The position numbers and the translations under genes were made by a program. From Thermoplasmata archaeon (GTDB lineage Archaea > Thermoplasmatota > Thermoplasmata > Thermoplasmatales > Thermoplasmataceae), in NCBI GenBank assembly GCA_021802055.1, contig JAKAAY010000006.1, forward strand, positions 35,340-76,354: a stretch of DNA of 41,015 bases, in the 5' to 3' direction. Every line of letters begins with the position of its first letter. Position 1 is the stretch's first letter. The notes beneath the pieces are model-generated. The model was not told where the DNA came from. It did not search any database and saw only the letters and a program-made list of their open reading frames with translations. Of this stretch, positions 1-8,389 are shown piece by piece.

Positions 1-245
1 CCACATCACCGTCTGTGGATCTCCATGCACTGCGGGACTACTGGTATAGCTCGCCACCAAGCAATGGTCTGCCATCAGGCACTCCAATCAGTGACAACTC
101 GTACCCCAACATGTACAGCGTAGGGTACTCGTCGTCAGCTGCCGTGATTTTGAGCGCCCACATCAGTCCCGTGTCTCACATCATATCCGTTTCCCAGATG
201 TCCCAGACAGTGAGCAGAACCTATACTACGGTGCTTAGACTCTGA
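1..245 (+). other. Window-edge region, possible 3' end of a truncated gene
   Basis: The plus frame is open from the window edge to a TGA at 243-245 and is followed at once by a T-rich stretch, which would fit the 3' end of a plus-strand gene cut by the window. The predicted peptide is rich in Ser, Pro and Tyr and matches nothing I recognise. A competing minus-strand frame (38-163, about 41 residues, containing GYELSLIGVPDG and PLLGGELYQ) looks equally or more protein-like. Neither can be assigned, and codon use in both is unlike the neighbouring genes, so this may be decayed sequence. Confidence 0.2.
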
Positions 246-302
246 TTTTTTAAACCAACCATTTTTATTTTTTACTTTTTTTTATTTTTATTTTCTTCGA
301 CT
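246..302 (+). terminator. T-rich tract, likely transcription terminator
   Basis: Several runs of 5 to 8 T interrupted by single bases lie directly after the stop at 243-245. Archaeal RNA polymerase terminates on such oligo-T stretches without needing a hairpin. It would insulate whatever lies to the left from the lipA operon. The rest of 303-530 shows no gene or RNA that I can recognise. Confidence 0.45.
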
Positions 303-534
303 CACGTTAATTCTGTACTCAAACATGAACAGGTTCACACATCAACGGAAGACCCAATAAGACAGGGACGGGCCTGAACTGATCTTATGGCTGCTCAGTT
401 TCCATACAATCCTGACATCCCCGTTACTGATTAAAACGCACTCCCAGTAACATCATCATTTTGCTGCCCGGTTGAAGTTAAAAGCCACTCTCCCCTAATT
501 TATATGGCCTCTTCATTGGTACTTACGATAGTTT

Positions 535-543
535 GAATATATT
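535..543 (+). promoter_or_regulatory. TATA box of the lipA operon
   Basis: GAATATATT is centred about 22 bases before the GTG at 561, so transcription should begin at or very near the start codon (leaderless mRNA). A second TATA-like TTTATATGG lies at 499-507 and would give a leader of about 30 bases. Confidence 0.5.
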
Positions 544-560
544 CAGTACAATCTCAAGAG

Positions 561-1427
561 GTGAAGCCGGACTACGTCAAGGTGAAAATTCCCAGCGGCC
601 CTGAGTATGTCATGATCAAGGACACACTGAGGGAAAGATCGCTTCACACGGTATGCGAGGAAGCCAGATGCCCCAATATATCCGAATGCTGGGAGAGCGG
701 CACAGCAACATTCATGATAATGGGAAAAAATTGCTCCCGCGGCTGCAGGTTCTGCTCGGTAACCCATGGAGGCATGACTGATCTGGACCCAGAGGAACCG
801 GATAAGGTATACGAATCTGTAAAGAGAATGGGACTGCACTACGTTGTGATAACGTCCGTTGACAGAGACGACCTTCAGGATCAGGGCGCGGAACACTTCG
901 CAAGGGTAGTTGAGAGGGTAAAAGAAACCGGGGCTCTCGTGGAAGTGTTGATCCCGGATTTCAGAGGTGAAGAGCTTCTTCTGGAAAAAATCATCAGATC
1001 CAATCCTGCAGTAATTGCCCACAACATTGAAACAGTTAGGCGGCTCACTCCAAGTGTCAGGGACCCAAGAGCAGGCTACAGGCAATCTCTGAAGGTTTTA
1101 AGATACGTGAAGTCATCAAGTCCCAACATGGTAACGAAGTCATCCATAATGGTGGGATTGGGGGAAACGGATGAGGAAGTTCTCCAGTCCATGGATGACC
1201 TTAGATCGGCGGGGGTTGACATACTCACCATAGGGCAGTATCTGCGCCCTTCAAAAAAGCAGATTGAGGTCTACCAGTACAGTCCAATTGAAAGATTCAG
1301 GTTCTTTGAGGATGAGGGGTACAGGAAAGGGTTCTCCTTCGTGGCATCCGGTCCTCTCGTAAGAACATCGTACAGGGCTGCTGAGGCATGGACAAGGAGG
1401 AAAACACTCGATGGCAGAGATAACTAG
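561..1427 (+). CDS. lipA: Lipoyl synthase LipA
   Basis: Radical-SAM enzyme that inserts two sulfurs into protein-bound octanoyl groups to make the lipoyl cofactor. The 288 residues carry the LipA auxiliary-cluster motif C32-x4-C37-x5-C43 (CEEARCPNISEC), the radical-SAM motif C58-x3-C62-x2-C65 (CSRGCRFC), and the C-terminal RTSYRA whose Ser is the fourth ligand of the auxiliary cluster in this family. Length is normal. The GTG start follows from the TATA box 22 bases upstream and from the family N-terminus. It is the first gene of the operon and overlaps the E1alpha gene by 17 bases, so the modifying enzyme is made together with the lipoylated complex. Assignment is very secure; the source of the octanoyl group is not evident (see findings). 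Confidence 0.95.
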   Translation: MKPDYVKVKIPSGPEYVMIKDTLRERSLHTVCEEARCPNISECWESGTATFMIMGKNCSRGCRFCSVTHGGMTDLDPEEPDKVYESVKRMGLHYVVITSVDRDDLQDQGAEHFARVVERVKETGALVEVLIPDFRGEELLLEKIIRSNPAVIAHNIETVRRLTPSVRDPRAGYRQSLKVLRYVKSSSPNMVTKSSIMVGLGETDEEVLQSMDDLRSAGVDILTIGQYLRPSKKQIEVYQYSPIERFRFFEDEGYRKGFSFVASGPLVRTSYRAAEAWTRRKTLDGRDN

Positions 1428-2421
1428 TCAGGAAGAAAAGCAGAAGCTTGTAAAGGCGTATACAGCGATGGTACTGTCCAGGACACTGGACAAGAAGATA
1501 GTCAATGCCCAGAGACAGGGGAGGGTCGGCTTCTACACTCCAACAATCGGGCAGGAGGCACTCCAGATCGGAGCGGCTATGGCCCTGGAGGAAAACGATC
1601 TTATATATGGGTACTACAGGGACGTCCCATTGATGATAAGCAGGGGAGTCCCCATTGATCTCATAATAAACCAGATAATGGGAAACAGTGCAGATATATC
1701 CAAGGGGAGACAGATGCCAAGCCACTACGGTTCAAGAAAGCACAACTTCATGTCGATTCAAAGTCCAGTGGCAACCAATCTCCCCCTAGCAGTGGGGGCA
1801 GCATATTCACTCAAGTACAGGAAGAAGAAAAACATAGTTCTGACGACCTTTGGCGAAGGATCGACGTCGACGCCGGATTTCCACGCAGCAATGAACATGG
1901 CGGCGGTATACAACCTTCCCGTGATATTTCTGTGTGAAAACAATGGATGGGCCATTTCACTGCCTGTTGAGAAGCAGACCAAGGTGGACATATGGAAAAA
2001 GGCGGATGCATACGGAATGCCAGGGACAAGGGTCAACGGAAACGACATACTGGAAACATATGCAGCAGTGAGAACAGCAGCAAAGAATGCAAGAGAGGGA
2101 AAGGGACCAACGCTGATTGATGCCATAAGTTTCAGGATGGGACCTCATTCAACTTCGGATGATCCGACAAAATACAGAAGTGAATCTGTGCCTGAGGGCA
2201 GCGAGAAAGATCCACTGACAATAGCCGAGGCGGCACTCAAAGCCCTCAAGCTCATGGATGACAAGATGCTGGAGAGCATAAAGCAGAAGACAGTGAAGAT
2301 TGTGGATGACAAGTTCGACGAGTGTGAGAAAATCCCGCCACCCAACCCAGTTACTGCATTTGAGCAGGTATACAGTGAGCAAACATGGATGCTCAAGGAA
2401 GAGGTTGGTGACATACTGTGA
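1411..2421 (+). CDS. 2-oxoacid dehydrogenase complex E1 alpha subunit (branched-chain type)
   Basis: Thiamine-diphosphate decarboxylase half of the complex; 336 residues. The ThDP/Mg motif runs from GEGSTS to ENN (Glu in place of the usual Asp in GDG). FYTPTIGQEALQIG and GPHSTSDDPTKYR are the patterns of branched-chain 2-oxoacid dehydrogenase E1alpha, including the flexible loop. In Thermoplasma acidophilum the equivalent complex was shown to act on branched-chain 2-oxoacids, and on pyruvate to a lesser degree, so I leave the symbol open. A good Shine-Dalgarno sequence AAGGAGG (1394-1400) sits 10 bases before the ATG, inside lipA. The stop codon overlaps the E1beta start (GTGA), which implies translational coupling. 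Confidence 0.92.
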   Translation: MAEITSQEEKQKLVKAYTAMVLSRTLDKKIVNAQRQGRVGFYTPTIGQEALQIGAAMALEENDLIYGYYRDVPLMISRGVPIDLIINQIMGNSADISKGRQMPSHYGSRKHNFMSIQSPVATNLPLAVGAAYSLKYRKKKNIVLTTFGEGSTSTPDFHAAMNMAAVYNLPVIFLCENNGWAISLPVEKQTKVDIWKKADAYGMPGTRVNGNDILETYAAVRTAAKNAREGKGPTLIDAISFRMGPHSTSDDPTKYRSESVPEGSEKDPLTIAEAALKALKLMDDKMLESIKQKTVKIVDDKFDECEKIPPPNPVTAFEQVYSEQTWMLKEEVGDIL

Positions 2422-3386
2422 CCCAGATGAATATGGTACAGGCGATTAACCAGGCCCTCAGCCAGAACATGGAAAAGGACGATTCCGTTGTTGTTCTGGG
2501 AGAAGACGTGGGGGTGGACGGAGGAGTCTTCAGGGTCACGGATGGCCTGCTATCTAAATACGGCCCTGAGCGCGTGATCGACACGCCCCTGGTCGAACTT
2601 GGCATAATAGGAATGGGCATAGGGATGGCCCTCAACGGAATGCGCCCGGTGGCCGAGATCCAGTTTCAGGATTTCATTTACACCGCAATGGATCAGATCA
2701 TCAATCAGGCAGCAAAAATCCGTTACAGGTCGGGCGGCGAGTATACCGCACCAATAATAATCCGGACTCCGTATGGAGGGGGAATCAAAGGAGGCCTTTA
2801 CCACTCCCAGAGCGGAGAGACCTATTTTGTCCATACGGCAGGACTGGTAGTGGTTACCCCTTCAGGCCCATACGACGCAAAAGGGCTGCTAAATTCCGCA
2901 TTCAAATCTCAAGACCCCATAGTGTTTCTGGAACCAAAGAGGCTTTACAGATCTATAAAGGAGGAGGTTCCGGATGACATGTATATGGTACCTTTGGGAA
3001 AGGCGAAACTGCTCAACGAGGGTGACGATCTTTCCATTATAACATACGGGTCAATGGTTCCAACGGTCATTGACACCGTGAAGAAGAACAAGATCAGTGC
3101 AGACGTACTTGATCTGAGAACTTTGCTTCCACTGGACCTTGAGGCAATATTGAAAACAGTGGAGAAGACAGGCAGGGTGATTATCGTACATGAGGCTCCG
3201 AGGACTCTTGGAATGGGTGCAGAAATTTCAGCAGTCATTTCCGAGCGCAGGATAGATTACCTCCAGGCCCCGATCCTGAGGGTTACCGGACCTGATTCAC
3301 CGTTCCCGTACAGGCTGGAGGATTATTACATCCCGAACGAGAAGAGGATCATGAAGGCAGTATCCAAGATACTCGAGTACAGGTGA
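2418..3386 (+). CDS. 2-oxoacid dehydrogenase complex E1 beta subunit
   Basis: Partner of E1alpha; together they form the alpha2beta2 ThDP-dependent decarboxylase that acetylates or acylates the lipoyl domain of E2. The 322 residues show the transketolase pyrimidine-binding domain (LGEDVGVDGGVFRVTDGL, then DTPLVELGIIGMGIGMA and QFQDFIYTAMDQI) and the C-terminal transketolase domain (VDVLDLRTLLPLD-like segment, VIIVHEAPRTLGMGAEI). The GTG at 2418 overlaps the E1alpha stop by four bases; an in-frame ATG nine bases later (2427) is an alternative. Normal family length. Confidence 0.93.
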   Translation: MTQMNMVQAINQALSQNMEKDDSVVVLGEDVGVDGGVFRVTDGLLSKYGPERVIDTPLVELGIIGMGIGMALNGMRPVAEIQFQDFIYTAMDQIINQAAKIRYRSGGEYTAPIIIRTPYGGGIKGGLYHSQSGETYFVHTAGLVVVTPSGPYDAKGLLNSAFKSQDPIVFLEPKRLYRSIKEEVPDDMYMVPLGKAKLLNEGDDLSIITYGSMVPTVIDTVKKNKISADVLDLRTLLPLDLEAILKTVEKTGRVIIVHEAPRTLGMGAEISAVISERRIDYLQAPILRVTGPDSPFPYRLEDYYIPNEKRIMKAVSKILEYR

Positions 3387-3390
3387 TAAG

Positions 3391-4614
3391 ATGTTTGAGT
3401 TCAAGCTACCGGATATAGGAGAAGGAGTTGCGGAAGGAGAGATCGTTAAATGGCTGATCAAGGAGGGGGACACAATTTCTGCAGATCAGGAAATGGTGGA
3501 GGTCATGACAGACAAAGTTACTGTCAGGATACCGTCACCGGTCGCGGGAAAGGTAAAGACTCTTTTCTTCCCTGAAGGAAAAGTTATCAGGGTTGGGGAG
3601 AGCCTTGTCCTGATCGACGACGGCAAGGCAGAAACCTCTACAAACATAAGCACTACCGCGGCACAATCATCTGAAGCAGTTACACAGGAACCCAGCGCCC
3701 CAGCAGGGACAAAACCTGCGGAACATCCGCCCGCCGGGCGGATTATCGCATCTCCAGCCATAAGGAAGGCAGCACGGGACATGGGCATTGATCTGGAGCA
3801 GGTGAAGCCAAGCGGAGAGGGTGGGAGAATCCTTATGGAAGACCTTGAAAACTTCAAAAAGGCCGGCGTTTCCAAGGAGAAGGAGGTTGCCAGGACAACT
3901 TCAGAACCGCCAAAAGAGGCTCCAAAAGAGGCATCCACGCCACTCAAACCAGGTGATACACTGCTGGAACCAAGGGGACTCAGAAGGTTGATCTTTGAGA
4001 AGATGACCAAGTCAAAAGCAATAATGCCGCATTTCACCATAATTGAGAAGGTGAACATGTCAAACCTGAGGGAAACCAGGGAGGAGTTGAAATCAAGAGA
4101 CGCCTCAATTACGTTCACTCCCCTCTTTGTCAAGACCGTTGTGGTCGCTCTCAAGGATTTCCCGAAGTTCAATGCTGTTTACAATGAGCAGAGCAAGAAC
4201 TACACGGTAAAGAAATACTACAACGTGGGAATCGCAGTAGACACACCCGATGGACTTACGGTGGCAGTTGTCAGGGAAGCCGACAAGAAAAGTGTATTCG
4301 TCCTGTCGAAGGAGATTTCGGAACTTGCCTCAAAGGCGAGGGAGAACAAGCTGTCACTTGCAGAGGTGCAGGACTCCACGTTCACCATATCCAACGTGGG
4401 AACAATTGGAGGAGTGATGTCAACGCCAATCATCAACTACCCGGAAGTCGCAATCCTTGCCCTCCACAGGATGGAGATCAACGGTAAGGATGCCGAGATG
4501 CACATATCACTCTCCTGCGACCACAGACTCATCGACGGCGCTGACGCAGCAAGGTTCATATCGCGAGTCAAGGAACTGATGGAGAAGCCATCACTCATAT
4601 TTGTGCAGGACTGA
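3391..4614 (+). CDS. 2-oxoacid dehydrogenase complex E2, dihydrolipoyl acyltransferase
   Basis: Core of the complex; transfers the acyl group from lipoamide to CoA. In order: one lipoyl domain (residues 1 to about 78) with the lipoylated Lys42 in VMTDKVTV; an Ala/Pro-rich linker; a peripheral-subunit-binding domain (about 120-158, SPAIRKAARDMGIDL and GEGGRILMEDL); a second linker; and the catalytic domain (about 195-407) with the chloramphenicol-acetyltransferase-like active-site motif DHRLIDG. A single lipoyl domain is the economical arrangement seen in archaeal complexes. The ATG lies 4 bases after the E1beta stop. LipA and LipB, encoded at both ends of this operon, are the expected modifiers of Lys42. 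Confidence 0.95.
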   Translation: MFEFKLPDIGEGVAEGEIVKWLIKEGDTISADQEMVEVMTDKVTVRIPSPVAGKVKTLFFPEGKVIRVGESLVLIDDGKAETSTNISTTAAQSSEAVTQEPSAPAGTKPAEHPPAGRIIASPAIRKAARDMGIDLEQVKPSGEGGRILMEDLENFKKAGVSKEKEVARTTSEPPKEAPKEASTPLKPGDTLLEPRGLRRLIFEKMTKSKAIMPHFTIIEKVNMSNLRETREELKSRDASITFTPLFVKTVVVALKDFPKFNAVYNEQSKNYTVKKYYNVGIAVDTPDGLTVAVVREADKKSVFVLSKEISELASKARENKLSLAEVQDSTFTISNVGTIGGVMSTPIINYPEVAILALHRMEINGKDAEMHISLSCDHRLIDGADAARFISRVKELMEKPSLIFVQD

Positions 4615-4618
4615 TCCC

Positions 4619-5938
4619 ATGAAATATGATGCCATAGTGATTGGTGCAGGCCCCGGAGGTTATGCTACGGCAATTCGCATAGCACAGAAGGGGAAGAAGG
4701 TTCTGGTCGCAGAGAAGGACAGAGTGGGTGGTGAATGCCTGAATTACGGCTGCATCCCGTCGAAGGCCCTCATCGAACTTGCAAATTCGGTTTCTTATCT
4801 AAAGGACATGCCAGGCATGAAGATCAAGATGGACCCGGATTTCGAAGAGTGGCAAAAGTGGAAATGGTCCATGATAAACAAGCTCACAGGTGGCGTGGAG
4901 ACGCTATTCAAGGCATATGGCGTTGAGCTCAAAAGGGGCTCTGCGACCATTATTGACAGGAACCATGTCAGGATCGGGGAAGAGGAGTTTCAGTGCGAGA
5001 ACCTGGTGATTGCCACAGGGTCTGTTCCTGCGGCCATAACAAGTTTTGGCGATGTATGGTACAACAGAGACATCCTTGACTTCAAAAAGGTTCCGGAGAG
5101 TCTTCTGATCATTGGCGGAGGCTACATAGGCATCGAGCTTGGTACGGCCTTTGGCAAACTCGGCTCAAAGGTTACAATAGTTGAGATGATGGATGCAATT
5201 CTTCCAGGTGTGGAACGGGAACTGGTTACTCCTGTGGAAAGAAAGCTAAAATCGATGGGCGTGGAAATCAGAACCTCTGCCAAGGTCACTGAGGTCTCGA
5301 GAAACGGAAACTACGTGGTGAAACTCCAGGATGGAACTGAATACTCTGCAGAGAAGGTCCTTCTCACTGTGGGAAGAAGGCCAAATACCGAAGGGTTTGG
5401 CCTGGAGAACCTCAAACTTGAGATGAACGGGAGGTACATCAAAACAGACGACAGGAAGATGACAAGCATCAGTGGGGTTTACGCTGTGGGAGATGTCTCG
5501 GGCGAGCCCATGCTCGCTCACAAGGCCTATTACGACGCTGATGTTGCAGCAGACAATATCTGCGGGGAGGAGCGACATGTGGAATACAAGGCAATGCCAT
5601 TTGTGATTTACTCTGATCCCGAGATATCATATACGGGATCCAGGGGCGAGAAAGTGGCAGTATTTCCGGCTGCAGCAAACGGACGATCCCTGGGAATGAA
5701 CAATTCAATCGGTACCTACAGGGTATATTACGATTCTTCCGGGTACATAACGGGTGCAGGACTTGTTGCACCGCACTCCTCCGAGATGATCTCAGAAGTC
5801 TCGCTTGCAGTTGAGGCCGGCCTGATGGCAATGGACATTGGCCTGACAATACACCCGCACCCCACGATCTCAGAGGGGCTGCATGAAGCGGCCGAATCAT
5901 CCTATGGAAAGGCGCTGCACTTCAAATCTGGCCGCTGA
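4619..5938 (+). CDS. lpdA: Dihydrolipoamide dehydrogenase E3
   Basis: Flavoprotein that reoxidises dihydrolipoamide with NAD+. From the ATG at 4619 (439 residues): FAD-binding GAGPGG at 9-14, redox-active disulfide C40-x4-C45 (GECLNYGC), NAD-binding GGGYIGIELG, the second FAD motif YAVGDVSG, and the C-terminal HPHPTISE whose His-Glu pair is the catalytic dyad supplied to the partner subunit. A TTG seven codons upstream is possible, but it would overlap E2, while the ATG gives the family N-terminus. The 4-base gap after E2 shows it is dedicated to this complex. Confidence 0.95.
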   Translation: MKYDAIVIGAGPGGYATAIRIAQKGKKVLVAEKDRVGGECLNYGCIPSKALIELANSVSYLKDMPGMKIKMDPDFEEWQKWKWSMINKLTGGVETLFKAYGVELKRGSATIIDRNHVRIGEEEFQCENLVIATGSVPAAITSFGDVWYNRDILDFKKVPESLLIIGGGYIGIELGTAFGKLGSKVTIVEMMDAILPGVERELVTPVERKLKSMGVEIRTSAKVTEVSRNGNYVVKLQDGTEYSAEKVLLTVGRRPNTEGFGLENLKLEMNGRYIKTDDRKMTSISGVYAVGDVSGEPMLAHKAYYDADVAADNICGEERHVEYKAMPFVIYSDPEISYTGSRGEKVAVFPAAANGRSLGMNNSIGTYRVYYDSSGYITGAGLVAPHSSEMISEVSLAVEAGLMAMDIGLTIHPHPTISEGLHEAAESSYGKALHFKSGR

Positions 5939-6620
5939 TCTGGGCAGGATTTCCTATGATGAATGCTTGGAACTCCAGCACCGGCTGGTCAGTCTCAGGA
6001 GGACGGACCAGGTCGGGAATATCCTGCTTTTTCTCGAGCATGGTCCTGTGTACACCATAGGCCGTAAGGCAGACCCTGCGAACTACCCTGGAATCAACGT
6101 CACTAGAACGGAGAGAGGCGGTGACGTCACGTACCATGGACCTGGTCAGCTGGTTGTTTACGTGGTATTCAGGGTTGAGCGGGATGGAAGGATGGACGTC
6201 AGGAGATTTGTTTCCGACGTTTCACAGTCCTTTGTACAGGCCCTTAGGAGTTCTGGATTTGACGCAGAGGAAGGAAAGGAAGAGCCCGGTATCTGGATTA
6301 ACCATGGCGGCAGGAAGAAGGTAGGTTCAGTGGGAATGGCAATCGATCATGGTGTGAGCTACCATGGGGTCTCCCTTAACCTTACGGAGGAGACCCTGGA
6401 AAGATTCCGCAAGATCAGGCCCTGTGGCATGGACCCGTCAGTCATGTGGTACGTGGATGTACCGAGAACGGATATTATCGCAAAGCTTCTCGAGGAGCTC
6501 GGATCAAGGTTCGGAAAGTTCATCATGGTCAGCCGGTCGGAGCTGGAAATTCTATCAAATCTCCCTGTTGATGCTCCAGATCCTCTCGCTGATCCCAAGA
6601 CGGACGTTAGCCACAACTGA
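5883..6620 (+). CDS. lipB: Lipoate-protein octanoyltransferase LipB
   Basis: Transfers an octanoyl group to the E2 lipoyl lysine, the step before LipA. The 245 residues show the LipB motif RGGDVTYHGPGQLVVY (78-93), the conserved Lys146 region KKVGSVG, GVSYHGVSLNL, and PCG with Cys181, the acyl-thioester nucleophile; these separate it from lipoate ligase LplA, which lacks the cysteine. The start overlaps E3 by 56 bases (ATG 5883) or 35 bases (ATG 5904); the family core begins near residue 17, so either is possible. It closes the operon that lipA opens. Its 3' end overlaps the opposing adenosyltransferase gene by 66 bases. Confidence 0.93.
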   Translation: MKRPNHPMERRCTSNLAADLGRISYDECLELQHRLVSLRRTDQVGNILLFLEHGPVYTIGRKADPANYPGINVTRTERGGDVTYHGPGQLVVYVVFRVERDGRMDVRRFVSDVSQSFVQALRSSGFDAEEGKEEPGIWINHGGRKKVGSVGMAIDHGVSYHGVSLNLTEETLERFRKIRPCGMDPSVMWYVDVPRTDIIAKLLEELGSRFGKFIMVSRSELEILSNLPVDAPDPLADPKTDVSHN

Positions 6621-7088
6621 ATGCATGAACAGTAGGGAAGACAGACGGTTAAGATAAGACAGCACAAGAGGCCTGACCCCCATCCCCTCCTTTGCTTGCA
6701 CCACGGTCCTCTCAAGAAGACGGGACTGGGTCCTGCAGACATGGAAGAGGGCTGATATCTCAGACCCGCCCGGCATAATGAAAAGCTTTATCTTGCCCGC
6801 CTCTCCCTTGAGTTCCAGTGTGCGCGCCTCCATCCACTTCAGCCTCTCATCGGCAAGAGTCCTGTTTTTTCCCTCGGCAGTCAGCTCCTCTCCAATCACG
6901 AAGAGATCCTCCTGCACCAGTGCGAGGTCCTTTTTCATATCATCCCACTGGCATTTTGACCAGGCCAGACCAAGAAACGAGTTTACGCTGTCTATGCGGC
7001 CCTCAACTTCGATAATCGCGGAAGCCTTTGTTACACGTTTTCTGCTTCCCGTGTCTGTTTCTCCTGTATCGCCCCTGCGAGTGAACAT
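6555..7088 (-). CDS. Cob(I)alamin adenosyltransferase, PduO type
   Basis: Attaches the adenosyl group of ATP to cob(I)alamin to form coenzyme B12. The 177 residues contain the N-terminal ATP-binding TRRGDTGETDTGS segment, EVEGRIDSVNSFLG, FIMPGGSEISALFHVCRT and YLNRLSSLLF, in family order and length. It resembles T. acidophilum TA1434 (a structurally characterised enzyme, from memory) very closely, and TA1434 also neighbours the 2-oxoacid dehydrogenase genes, so the neighbourhood is conserved. It lies 24 bases downstream of the MFS gene on the same strand. Likely client: methylmalonyl-CoA mutase acting after branched-chain breakdown (inference; no mutase here). Confidence 0.92.
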   Translation of the reverse strand: MFTRRGDTGETDTGSRKRVTKASAIIEVEGRIDSVNSFLGLAWSKCQWDDMKKDLALVQEDLFVIGEELTAEGKNRTLADERLKWMEARTLELKGEAGKIKLFIMPGGSEISALFHVCRTQSRLLERTVVQAKEGMGVRPLVLSYLNRLSSLLFMHSVVANVRLGISERIWSINREI

Positions 7089-7112
7089 AATAAAGCAATG
7101 CGCAGGGGTATT

Positions 7113-8345
7113 TCACTGTGCCGCTGTCTTACCGTAAATGGACATGAGACGCAGGTAACCAACGATGCTGAGGACAAGACCCCCAGACGCAAAAATTCCC
7201 CAGAACAACATCCCCTGGTTTATGAGAAACTCCAGTCCATATGTGCCGAGAAGCGGGGCCATAGGGACAATCATCCCGGATATGGAGTAGTAAGCGCCAA
7301 AATACTGCCCTCTTCTGTCTTCAGGGGAAATCTTTGATATTATGCTGGTCTGAACAGGAGCAAGCACATTCTCTCCAATGGTGAGATAGAAGGTGTTCAG
7401 GAGTACGAAAGCGAAGACGCCAGAGAGCGAATAGAGGAAAAAGGAGGAGGAATAGATCAGTGAACCCAGGGCAAGCCTTGAAAAATCGCTCCACCTTGAC
7501 AGTGCCATGTTTACCGGAATCTGGAACAGTATCACCACGATCCCGTTGAGTGTGTACATAAGGCCAATTTCCTGATCAGAAAGGTGATACCCCCTTGACA
7601 GGAACAGTGTAAGGGTGGTCCCCCACTGTCCGGCCACGAAGGAAATGAGGGAAAGTATGATAACCACCTGCAGGAACCTGCCATCGCCCCTTGGAAACAG
7701 CTCCCTTTTACCCCCTGCGCTGCGCTTCGAGGGGTCGAGCCTGGGCTTTGTCTCAACTATATACAGAAGAAAAACAAAGAAAACCACTATACTGCCAAAT
7801 GCAGGCACGAGAAATGGCCAACCGAACCCGAAAATGGACAGGAAGCCACCCAGTGCGGGGCCAATGGAAAAGCCCACATTGGCCCCTATCCTGTTGAGGG
7901 AGAAAGCGTTGATCCTCTCATGCTCTGCGACCACGTCAGTGACTATGACCTGATCCACTATCCCTTCAAGATCTGCAAGCGGGAATATGAGAATAAAGAG
8001 CACAAAGCTCACCAGTCCGCCTATCCTCAGAAATGCGGTGGTGGCGAAGGCGAAGAAGAGTGCGGCAGAGAGTGGAGGCAGCAGGAGTCCCATGGACCTT
8101 CTTCCAAGCCTGTCCACGATGTTTCCGCCATATATGCCGAATGGAAACGTTATTACTGTACCAAGAAAGAATAGTATCCCTATGGTGAAGAACGATATGT
8201 GGTAATAATCTGCATAATAGATGGGTGCAAAGACCCAGACCATGGATCTGCCCATGGTCCTCACAAGTTGCATGGTGGTGATGACAGCAACCGGGCGGTT
8301 CCTCATCAGGCCAAATGAGGATCTCCCCTGCTCAAGAAACCCCAC
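7113..8345 (-). CDS. MFS transporter (DHA1-like), substrate unknown
   Basis: Twelve-helix inner-membrane transporter of 410 residues. It has the loop 2-3 motif GGNIVDRLGRRSMG typical of the major facilitator superfamily, a central hydrophilic loop (about residues 200-225, PRLDPSKRSAGGKRE), and a related second half. The GTG start at 8345 is supported by a TATA box 26 bases upstream, giving a leaderless mRNA. The adenosyltransferase follows after 24 bases, so the two are probably co-transcribed. A role in cobalamin or another metabolite's movement is possible from context, but the sequence gives no substrate. Confidence 0.85.
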   Translation of the reverse strand: MGFLEQGRSSFGLMRNRPVAVITTMQLVRTMGRSMVWVFAPIYYADYYHISFFTIGILFFLGTVITFPFGIYGGNIVDRLGRRSMGLLLPPLSAALFFAFATTAFLRIGGLVSFVLFILIFPLADLEGIVDQVIVTDVVAEHERINAFSLNRIGANVGFSIGPALGGFLSIFGFGWPFLVPAFGSIVVFFVFLLYIVETKPRLDPSKRSAGGKRELFPRGDGRFLQVVIILSLISFVAGQWGTTLTLFLSRGYHLSDQEIGLMYTLNGIVVILFQIPVNMALSRWSDFSRLALGSLIYSSSFFLYSLSGVFAFVLLNTFYLTIGENVLAPVQTSIISKISPEDRRGQYFGAYYSISGMIVPMAPLLGTYGLEFLINQGMLFWGIFASGGLVLSIVGYLRLMSIYGKTAAQ

Positions 8346-8366
8346 GCGGGGGTCATATTGACGGGT

Positions 8367-8376
8367 CTATTAATCT
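8367..8376 (-). promoter_or_regulatory. TATA box of the MFS-adenosyltransferase unit
   Basis: On the minus strand this reads AGATTAATAG, centred 26 bases before the GTG at 8345, which fits a leaderless transcript and decides that start over the ATG 13 codons further in. It lies between the MFS gene and the end of the upstream hydrolase gene. Confidence 0.55.
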
Positions 8377-8389
8377 TCGTGAATCAACA

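Noticed and set aside
543-1085. 180-aa open frame on the minus strand
   Set aside because: Fully antisense to lipA, whose iron-sulfur motifs are unmistakable; the predicted peptide matches no family.
3486-4172. 228-aa open frame on the minus strand
   Set aside because: Antisense to the E2 gene; a Ser/Thr-rich composition is the usual mirror of this genome's codon bias.
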